A model generated the notes under the pieces. The model did not search any database. It was not told the origin of the DNA and saw only the letters and a list, made by a program, of their open reading frames with translations. This document shows positions 1-7,264 of a stretch of DNA of 27,825 nt, piece by piece (within the stretch, counting starts at the first letter, position 1; every line of letters begins with the position of its first letter). Location: the NCBI GenBank assembly GCA_964562375.1, contig CAZLSW010000042.1, positions 1 through 27,825 on the forward strand, in the 5' to 3' direction. The DNA comes from JAJPXC01 sp964562375 (GTDB lineage Bacteria > Bacteroidota > Bacteroidia > Bacteroidales > Muribaculaceae). The position numbers were made by a program, and so were the translations under genes.

Positions 1-143
1 ATCGCCGACATCGCCAAGACCCTCTGCATAGGGGACTGATTTGCGGTTTCTTTATGCAAATCTTCGTCGGTAGCCGGACCGGTCTGGCAGCGCAGTTCTG
101 CCAGCGGAGTGGCCGTGTTGTCCTTGAGCGAGAAGTTACGCAT
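1..143 (-). CDS. Partial N-terminus of McrB partner, probably McrC
   Basis: An open frame of 47 codons starts with ATG at 143-141 and runs off the window edge without a stop. Its start overlaps the mcrB stop codon by 8 bases, the usual coupled arrangement of mcrB and mcrC. The readable part begins MRNFSLKDNTATPLAEL and contains no diagnostic motif, because the nuclease domain of McrC lies in the C-terminal half, outside the window. McrC supplies the PD-(D/E)xK endonuclease that the McrB GTPase motor activates. The call rests on gene order and overlap rather than on sequence recognition. Confidence 0.55.
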   Translation of the reverse strand, partial: MRNFSLKDNTATPLAELRCQTGPATDEDLHKETANQSPMQRVLAMSA

Positions 144-2877
144 CGGCCTCGTCAGTGGTTCCGAAATATGCGTCCTTGAGCGCCTTGTACTTCTGGCCGT
201 CGCGGTCGATGCCGCGCAGGTACTCGCGCAGCAGTCCCTCGAGCCTCAGGCGCCACAGCTTGTCGGCGTCGAGGGTGTCTTTGAAGTAGGCCGCGCCTAT
301 CTGGTACTCCTGACCAAGGCCTTGTGTCGCAGCAATGGCTTCGTTAAGGCGCGTCATCAACTCTCGGGTTTCTTCCGGTAGGTTGAAGTTGTCGGCGCTC
401 TCTGCTGCCGTCACCTCGCAGAACACGAAGCGTCGTCGCATGGCGAAGTCCATCGTGTCGACCGATCGGTCGATGTCGTTCATCGTGCCGACGATGAAGA
501 CATTCTCAGGGATGAAGAATCCCTCCTTGAAGGGGTCGCCCTCGTCGATGATATTGCAGTACTGGGTCTGCACCTTGCCTTTGGTGCCGCGGTAGCCCGG
601 GTCGATGGAGAAGAACAGCTCGCCGAAGATCTTGCTCAGGTCGCCACGGTTAATCTCGTCGATGATGAAGACGAAGTTGCGCAGCGGCACGGCCGTAATG
701 TCTTCCGCGTGCTCTTCAAGCGGCAATTTAAGGACTTCCTGGGCCATTGCCCAAGTATATGAATCGATGCCACGGCTGTTGTGTCGTCCTATTACTTGTT
801 TTACATCTACGATCGAATTGACTTCGGAAGGAGAAGATATGACTTTCACCAGATCGGTGAAGGACCCGTAGCGTAACCCTCCTTTTTCACCCGATTCTGT
901 CTGAATGAAAATTATTTCATCGTCGTAGGAGGTGATACGGAAGTGGCCACCCTGCTTAAGACTCAGAGTTCGGTTCTCGTTGACACACGTTTCCAAAAAA
1001 CACTTGACTCTGGATGTGGCGTCAGCCTCTTTCTGTATCTGTGCCTGCGTCTTCTGGCTGTTAAGCCAGTTGTGGAGCGCCCTCTTACAGAAAGCCTTGA
1101 ACGATCCGTCCATGCGCCGGAAGCCTATGTTGCCGTTCTCGTCGCTGCCCGACGGCCGGAGGCCCTCTACGAAATCGGTGTAGTCGTAGGAGGGGTGGAA
1201 CTGCACCATCTCCCATTCGGCGTCCATCTGTTGAGCGATGGCCTTGGCCAGATGGGTCTTGCCGGTGCCGGGAGCGCCGTGCAGCACGATGTTCTTGTTC
1301 TCAAGCAGCAGTTCGACGTATTGCTGCGTGGCTTGGGGTATCTCGTTGAGGAGCATCTTCTCTATCTTTCGGGGGTATTGTTTGGCTGTGACGTTGGTGA
1401 GGGTCTGTTGGGGCAGCTGTACATCGCCGGGGTCGAGCAGCGGGATGGCCTCGATGTCGCAACGGTGAGTCCAGCGAATCTTGCGGAAACTGCGGTTCCA
1501 TTCGCGGTCAGGGTCATACTCATAGCCGCCCTCGACCACTCCCATGCCGATGATGCGCGACACGCCGTCCTTGGCCAGCACTACATCACCGATGCGGATG
1601 TTCCGGGCGAAGTTGATTATCTGGTGGGCCGACCGGTCTTTCTGTTTGAGGGCCTTGAAGGCGTTCCGCACGGCTGTCAAGTTCTTATACTGACGCAGGT
1701 CTTCGAGGTCATCCCAGCCTATCGACATCTCGCCCCGCGAGTAGTCGTTGCCCCAGTTCTCCGCGTTGTTACCCGGCGCGAAAAGCCAGTATTGCCTGTT
1801 TCGGCTCAGGTAGTTGCGCCCCAGGAAGTAGTCGAAGTCGATGGTGAAGGTGTGGAACTCCGGGTCTTGGAACCCCTCCTGCTCAATATGGGTCTTGTAA
1901 TGAGCCAGTAGTTTGTCATCGGCTATCAGCTCAGAGCGCAGCTGGTCGAGGTAGCGGAATCCCTCCTGCATCGAGTCGTAGATGTTGCCGTCGAAGCCTA
2001 GGAACTCAGATGCCGCCTCCAGCGTGGTGGCCTTGTAGATGTAGTAGCGCTCGGGATACCGCAGCCACAGGTAGGTGGAAATGGAGTTCTTGTCCTGATA
2101 GGTTTGCTTGCCGGGCTGTGGCCGTAGCGCATTGATGGCCTTGGCCTCCTCGGTGAAGAAGGTGTAACGCTCGTCAAGCGGGCGGTCCTCGTCGTAAAGG
2201 ACGCGGAACATCCCTCGCACCCGCTCTTGGTCAACGTCACACAGGTCGAGGATCATTGCTGCCGGGTAGCGCTGCTGAATGTCCAGCAAGTTCTGGTGCT
2301 TTGCCGTTGCCGCCTTGAACATAGCCTTGAAGTCAGGGGCCTCGATGTCCCATTTCGCTTGGAAGTCGGCCAGGAATTCGAGCTTGTATTTCTCGTCGGG
2401 CCACCAGTCGTCAAAGCACCGCAGATATTCCGCCTTAACCTCGGCAAGCCGCTCCGGGTTCAGCATAGGCCTGTTGAAATGATTCTCTATATATTGCGCA
2501 CAGTCGGGCGTCAGCCGTTGTGTGGTTTGCAGCGTCGTGGTCAGGCCATGTGCTTTAATGGCAGCGAAGGTCAGATTGTGGTGTTTGGCCTTGGCAATGA
2601 GTTTTAGCCTGGTCAGTGGCTTGCTTTCTTTGGCGGCCTGGCTAACCAGAAAATCGGAATCGTCGATTGACTCTTCTTGGGGCACATTCTTGCGCGTCAC
2701 CTCGGTTTTGAAGGCAACGTGGCCGTCGTTGCCGCTCACATAGATATACACCGTGTCGCCGACTTCGGGAGCTGCCCCGAGCGTCCAGTCAATCTCCGGC
2801 AACGCCTCATAGGCCTCCTCGACCCTGAAATACTCCAGATTGGCCGGCGTAATCCATATTTGATTATCGTCGTTCAT
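136..2877 (-). CDS. mcrB: McrB-type AAA+ GTPase with two reader-like domains
   Basis: This 913-aa protein is the motor subunit of a modification-dependent restriction system. The AAA+ module has a Walker A at residues 534-541 (GAPGTGKT), a Walker B at about 734-744 (FIIDEINR), the McrB-type sensor VGTMNDIDRS at 796-805 and an arginine-rich MRRRF at 813-817. Walker A and B are separated by an unusually long insert (about 590-715). Residues about 361-480 (starting YWLFAPG, with GDVVLAK and GMGVV further on) look like an EVE/PUA-superfamily domain that would bind a modified base. Residues 1-70 (GDTVYIYVS pattern) look like a second, more divergent PUA-like domain. The protein is about twice the length of E. 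coli McrB. Its start overlaps the DUF4365 stop by 4 bases. The motor call is firm; the two reader domains are inferred from motif resemblance. Confidence 0.9.
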   Translation of the reverse strand: MNDDNQIWITPANLEYFRVEEAYEALPEIDWTLGAAPEVGDTVYIYVSGNDGHVAFKTEVTRKNVPQEESIDDSDFLVSQAAKESKPLTRLKLIAKAKHHNLTFAAIKAHGLTTTLQTTQRLTPDCAQYIENHFNRPMLNPERLAEVKAEYLRCFDDWWPDEKYKLEFLADFQAKWDIEAPDFKAMFKAATAKHQNLLDIQQRYPAAMILDLCDVDQERVRGMFRVLYDEDRPLDERYTFFTEEAKAINALRPQPGKQTYQDKNSISTYLWLRYPERYYIYKATTLEAASEFLGFDGNIYDSMQEGFRYLDQLRSELIADDKLLAHYKTHIEQEGFQDPEFHTFTIDFDYFLGRNYLSRNRQYWLFAPGNNAENWGNDYSRGEMSIGWDDLEDLRQYKNLTAVRNAFKALKQKDRSAHQIINFARNIRIGDVVLAKDGVSRIIGMGVVEGGYEYDPDREWNRSFRKIRWTHRCDIEAIPLLDPGDVQLPQQTLTNVTAKQYPRKIEKMLLNEIPQATQQYVELLLENKNIVLHGAPGTGKTHLAKAIAQQMDAEWEMVQFHPSYDYTDFVEGLRPSGSDENGNIGFRRMDGSFKAFCKRALHNWLNSQKTQAQIQKEADATSRVKCFLETCVNENRTLSLKQGGHFRITSYDDEIIFIQTESGEKGGLRYGSFTDLVKVISSPSEVNSIVDVKQVIGRHNSRGIDSYTWAMAQEVLKLPLEEHAEDITAVPLRNFVFIIDEINRGDLSKIFGELFFSIDPGYRGTKGKVQTQYCNIIDEGDPFKEGFFIPENVFIVGTMNDIDRSVDTMDFAMRRRFVFCEVTAAESADNFNLPEETRELMTRLNEAIAATQGLGQEYQIGAAYFKDTLDADKLWRLRLEGLLREYLRGIDRDGQKYKALKDAYFGTTDEADA

Positions 2878-4673
2878 TGATTACGATTATTTGCCCGATT
2901 TTTGTAAAACACGGCTATTGGATAGCTTAATAGGTAATCCTGCTGTTTTTTAGGAAGTCTCTTGAGTGTGCGTGATGCGGCCTTAAACTCATCGCGTAGC
3001 AACTGGCAATAGAAGATGATACCATCCTGATCTGTCTTGCTTTCGATTTCACAGATTGCTTCCTCTTCTGCTTCAGTCAAAGGTCGCATCCTTTTTATAA
3101 CCTGGAGTCTATTGAGCAATTTTTCACCCCATGCGAGGGGTGAAGAGTCAGAGTATAGCCATTCCGACATCTCATAAGCAACCTTAAGGAACTCACGACG
3201 TTGAGTGCAATCATATGCATCCAGCAATCGCAATACATCCCAATTTGAGGCTTCATAAAACCTTGGGTGCCGATCGACTATAGCCATATATTCTGCATTA
3301 ACTTCATCGAAGCGCAAATTGCTAGCTTCAACAAGTTGCTCGGGGTCCAGTATTGAATATATGGGCATCTCTTTTGTTAAATCATCCCGGAAACGAGCTC
3401 GATGACACGACACCTCTTTAAAAGCGCTTGTCAATCTAATCTTTTTATTCGGGGTGAGCGACTGCCATATGTAAATGGTAAGATTTCCAATCACTAATCT
3501 CACAAGTCCCTCGAATCTCTCATTAGTGTCGAATTCCTCCCCTTTGGAAGCCAAAACTAAAGTGCCAAGTTGTGGCCATTGCTCTTGGGTAATCATAGTG
3601 ACGTCTAAAGGAGATTGAGCCCCAAAGAAGTCCACCGCAGTTTGGATATCTTCCAAATGCTCACGACAATCGCGAAGTTGCTCAATTAGCTCAGGCTCAT
3701 GCGCCTGTAAAACACGTAGTTTTACAGGGCCCAGCATCACCTTGTCATGCTTCACGATTTCCTCTATGAAACGAAGTTCCTTTATCTGTTCGGGAAGAAG
3801 GTTGGAGAAAACCTCCGGCTTCAATTGAATCGCTACCCCATACTTGCCATCAGGATAAAAATTCAACTCTACGAGTTTTCTGATGTTAACCCTTAGTCCC
3901 CCATGCGTTGCCGTTAGCTGGAAAGAGTCAAAGAAATACCGCCCGTTTACATGAACTGGCATTTCCACAGTCTTTGTTACGTCTATGGGACCAGGTTTGG
4001 CAAATAAAGGACTCAGGCTACCATCCGGGGCCACTCCGTAAAAATAATTACGAGGACGGCTTGATAGAGCTACGTAGGGATGATCATATCGTGGATAATT
4101 ATACACCGTTTCGATAGGTCCACCAGTCATGCCGACAAATTCGATAGGAGTTAGAAGCTTTCTTGTGGCATATGGAGCTTGTATCTTTTGATGATTGAGG
4201 AACTCAACCAACCACATCTCGAAATCCATGGGGTTTGATGGGATTAAATCGAAGTCTATGGTAAGCTTCTTTTGTTCCCCTTTGTCCAACAGGAGGAACC
4301 GTATATCAACAAGAGTCAACAAACGGTAGTATATTTGTTGAGCTTCTTTTGTGGCTGGATTGACATACACAACAAAATAAGCAACGCCTCCCTCCAAGGC
4401 GTACTTCTCCAAATGCTTGGTTTTTACGGCAAAAGGATATGACGAGCTGGATTTCGGTTTAATGGTAGTACCTTTTACCTGAACGGGGACTCGACCGTGC
4501 CAATGTTCATTGGTGCGCTCTTCTGAATCATAGATTCTGATTTCTCCATCCCACAGTGGTGTCTTGTCGTTGGTGTATAGTTCGGGCTTCAGCCGGGTAG
4601 AACGATACACGTAATGCTTTACGGCATCGATGGCTTTTTCTTCGATTTCCGAGCGATCCATTTTCTGCTTCAT
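2874..4673 (-). CDS. DUF4365-type protein, putative PD-(D/E)xK nuclease
   Basis: A 599-aa protein. The N-terminal 130 residues match the DUF4365 pattern: an early E-x-x-x-x-A-x-x helix (ERSEIEEKAI region), then D42 in PLWDGEI, then Q65-V-K67 in PVQVKGT, then a tyrosine/valine-rich strand (VAYFVVYVN). D...Q-x-K is the arrangement of a restriction-like PD-(D/E)xK nuclease core. The remaining 450 residues are not recognised. I chose the ATG at 4673 because it lies 16 bases after the abiH stop; the longer frame (to 4745) would overlap abiH by 56 bases and adds residues unlike the family. An in-frame ATG at 4661 is the alternative. The stop overlaps the mcrB start (ATGA). DUF4365 proteins occur in defence islands. 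The gene is clearly AT-richer than hsdR and hsdM. Function in this operon is unknown. Confidence 0.75.
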   Translation of the reverse strand: MKQKMDRSEIEEKAIDAVKHYVYRSTRLKPELYTNDKTPLWDGEIRIYDSEERTNEHWHGRVPVQVKGTTIKPKSSSSYPFAVKTKHLEKYALEGGVAYFVVYVNPATKEAQQIYYRLLTLVDIRFLLLDKGEQKKLTIDFDLIPSNPMDFEMWLVEFLNHQKIQAPYATRKLLTPIEFVGMTGGPIETVYNYPRYDHPYVALSSRPRNYFYGVAPDGSLSPLFAKPGPIDVTKTVEMPVHVNGRYFFDSFQLTATHGGLRVNIRKLVELNFYPDGKYGVAIQLKPEVFSNLLPEQIKELRFIEEIVKHDKVMLGPVKLRVLQAHEPELIEQLRDCREHLEDIQTAVDFFGAQSPLDVTMITQEQWPQLGTLVLASKGEEFDTNERFEGLVRLVIGNLTIYIWQSLTPNKKIRLTSAFKEVSCHRARFRDDLTKEMPIYSILDPEQLVEASNLRFDEVNAEYMAIVDRHPRFYEASNWDVLRLLDAYDCTQRREFLKVAYEMSEWLYSDSSPLAWGEKLLNRLQVIKRMRPLTEAEEEAICEIESKTDQDGIIFYCQLLRDEFKAASRTLKRLPKKQQDYLLSYPIAVFYKNRANNRNQ

Positions 4674-4689
4674 CTTCCCACAAGTTGCA

Positions 4690-5967
4690 TTATGAATGTA
4701 TTTGGGGAATAGGTTCGCACAGCGTCTTGTTGACCACACGGTCACGCATCAGCTTCATGTCAGTAAAGCTACGGCTAATGTTCTGTACTATCTCCAGGTA
4801 ATTGTCTTTGCCATCCTTGGATTGATAGTAGAAGGGTTTGATGGAAACGCAATTGGGATGTTCAAACATAGTGTTGAGGAGGGTTCGGTCGGAGTTACCG
4901 CATGAATGCCCCATAATGTAAATCTGGAATGGAGCAGACTCCAGAAAGGTCAAGACTTCGCGATAGTTGCCGCTTTCCAGATAATGCGGCGACTTCATAT
5001 GCTGGAGGTATGAGTTGTCGTTACGCGCAAGGATGTCGGAATACTGTCGGTCGAGTTCATCACCATATCCAAAAATCATTCCCGCCGAATCAGTGAGTTC
5101 TCCATGTATGTGAACGACTGACGCAGCACGGACGGAATCGACATAAGTGTCGGCAACCGTCGTATAGTTGAAGTTTACGAGTAGCAGTTTATCGGGCAAG
5201 AAGAATCCGTCTGGAAATAGAGATTGTACATGAGCAGATAACCCTTCTTTTTCAAAGTCTTCTATATGAGAATGGTGGGGAGGGAAGGCCTTTTCGATAT
5301 AATAGTCCCATTGTCTGCCCCAGTCTTTGAAGCGCTTTTCCCAGATGTTAGTTTCTTCCTTGGTGCGACCAAGAGCCCAGCCCTTAAGCCACTCTTGATT
5401 GGCAACAGCTATCTCACACGGTTTCAGTGGCGCTAGCATTAATTGCTTCAGTCCTTTTGAAGCATAGCCTTTCTCCGCGTATTCGGCCATTACCTCTTCC
5501 AGATACTCCGTCAGCATATTCTGCAATGAGGCCAGCGCCTCATTCAGTTTGTCCGGTGTACAGTGGGGATGTTCCCCCATGCATGCACAAAGACACCAAT
5601 AATAGGCCTGTTCAATGTCTACCCAGCCGAAATTTTCAATCCTATCATTGATGCGCTCGAGTAATGGGGAAAATTTTACTATACAGTTGCCACGGTCGCC
5701 GCGCATTATGTCTATTAGGGCCTTCCCTTTCTCATAATGGTATGTATCCCAGAAATTATTGTGATTAAAATAGAACTGGGTCAAGGATTGGTAATTGCCC
5801 CTGGGTAGTACTTGGATAGAGCATAGTTTATCATCCGTCTCGCGTTCGGTATTCCCTTTAAAGGACTCCACACGCTTGTCCCAATACCAGTTGAGAAAGT
5901 CGCTGTATCGAGTGGGCAGACCATGTGCCAAGTCAAACCCGTTGCCGATGAGGATGATTCTATTCAT
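4690..5967 (-). CDS. abiH: AbiH-family abortive infection protein
   Basis: A 425-aa protein. The N-terminus (IILIGNGFDLAHGLPTRY at residues 4-21) is the signature of the AbiH family, followed by NFNYT (265-269), VVHIHGE (284-290), FGYGDE (299-304) and IMGHSCGNSDR (351-361). These match the nucleotide-binding-like elements of AbiH, whose fold is related to SIR2-like proteins; Lactococcus AbiH gives resistance to some phages by abortive infection. The gene sits 24 bases after hsdS and 16 bases before the DUF4365 gene, inside the defence operon. An AAAGG stretch lies about 15 bases upstream of the ATG. Base composition is AT-richer than the hsdR/hsdM part of the operon, like the DUF4365 gene, which suggests the two arrived together. 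Confidence 0.9.
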   Translation of the reverse strand: MNRIILIGNGFDLAHGLPTRYSDFLNWYWDKRVESFKGNTERETDDKLCSIQVLPRGNYQSLTQFYFNHNNFWDTYHYEKGKALIDIMRGDRGNCIVKFSPLLERINDRIENFGWVDIEQAYYWCLCACMGEHPHCTPDKLNEALASLQNMLTEYLEEVMAEYAEKGYASKGLKQLMLAPLKPCEIAVANQEWLKGWALGRTKEETNIWEKRFKDWGRQWDYYIEKAFPPHHSHIEDFEKEGLSAHVQSLFPDGFFLPDKLLLVNFNYTTVADTYVDSVRAASVVHIHGELTDSAGMIFGYGDELDRQYSDILARNDNSYLQHMKSPHYLESGNYREVLTFLESAPFQIYIMGHSCGNSDRTLLNTMFEHPNCVSIKPFYYQSKDGKDNYLEIVQNISRSFTDMKLMRDRVVNKTLCEPIPQIHS

Positions 5968-6010
5968 GAGCGCTTGATTTTTGCCTTTGAATCATACCGT
6001 ATTCTCCACA

Positions 6011-6150
6011 GTGAGGCGGATGCGGCCGGTTAGTAGCTGCTGCATCATGCCCTGCTTGGCCTGGCGTAGCTTGGCGAGCTTTTGCTCCAAGGCGTCAATC
6101 TCCGCGTCCATATCCGTCAGGATGGCCGCTATCGCCCGCTGCTCTGCGAT
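6011..6150 (-). repeat. hsdS distal conserved region (imperfect direct repeat, copy 2)
   Basis: The second conserved helical region of hsdS repeats the first (6616-6755) in the same orientation, imperfectly, sharing blocks such as the one encoding MQQLLTGR and EQR.IA. In HsdS proteins these repeats form the coiled-coil spacers and act as crossover sites when recognition domains are exchanged. Confidence 0.7.
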
Positions 6151-6615
6151 AGGAGGAAAGCAGATTTGTATGTGACGAATTGCGTCCGTTGAAATGTGCA
6201 CAACAGCATCGCCTTGTGCTGCCTCACTTTTTTGTGCGTTGACAGTCCGGGCGTTACAAAGGAAGCCCAGGAAAATGGGTCACATTCAACCGTTGGTGTA
6301 AGGATGATTATATCCCCGCCAACATAAGCCTCTTCATGCCCTACAAAGGCAACGGCTTTGGCTATATCTTCCTTGGTTTCGCCCGAGCAAGTAAACAAAA
6401 TCTGCCCATACTCCAATTTGACTGAGGTTCGAGCAACCTCATTAGAAATATGGGAGGTGAAATGCTTGATATAATCGTTATGGCAAGTATATATCTCGCC
6501 GTAACGAATTGCCGGGATTGAACCGGTTTGTGCCTCTGAACGAGAAATGCCTTTCCCTTTAGAGAAAGTACCAATATCGGCGAGGCGGACGGTCTTCCAG
6601 GGGGCGGAGAAGCCG

Positions 6616-6755
6616 GGGAGGCGGCGACGGCCGGTGAGGAGTTGCTGCATGGCGCCCTGCTTGACGAGGCGCTTCTTCTCGACAAGCCGCTCCAGCTCGC
6701 CAATCAGCGCGTCAACGTCGCCCAATGCCTCCGCAATCCTCCGCTGCTCCTCAAC
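6616..6755 (-). repeat. hsdS central conserved region (imperfect direct repeat, copy 1)
   Basis: This GC-rich block encodes EEQRRIAEALGDVDAL...MQQLLTGRRRLP and matches the block at 6011-6150. It separates the two AT-rich recognition domains. Recombination between the two copies could delete or swap the second recognition domain. Confidence 0.7.
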
Positions 6756-7264
6756 TGGTGGAACAGAGATATTAAATTCCTCCAATTTGATCATCGGGAC
6801 ACTTTTTATTGTGCTACCCGTAGAAAGGCTTAATAATCTTTCTTTTGTGTTCTCTTCCTGTAAAATATATGACAGAAAGGCGGGATTGATGCATTGAGTA
6901 TTAGATTTCAATGCATACACCCCTTCCTTAATGTCCCAATTCGTAGGATGCTCTTTTACCCAATAAACTTCTCCTATAGTACCCGTTCCGGAAAACAGGA
7001 CATCATTCTTTTGAAGGTGGGATCGATTATTGCACAGTTGTAAGGCTGTATCATTTATTCTATCCGTTGCCTCACTTAACACTAATTTTCCACCTTTAAA
7101 TTCACGGATGGTGACATAATAATTTTGCGCCTTAGGTGGGTTTAGCACAAAGAAGGAGCGAGGATTAAGCCCTGTTCGTATGCTTGTCAGACAGTCGCCA
7201 AGGGTTACCACCTCCCAGTCGTGGGGGATGGGGCCGATGTCGGTCTGTTTGAAGCGCGTCTCTT

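Noticed and set aside
943..1911. Plus-strand open frame of 322 codons opposite mcrB
   Set aside because: Antisense to the McrB AAA+ and EVE-like regions, with no motif of its own.
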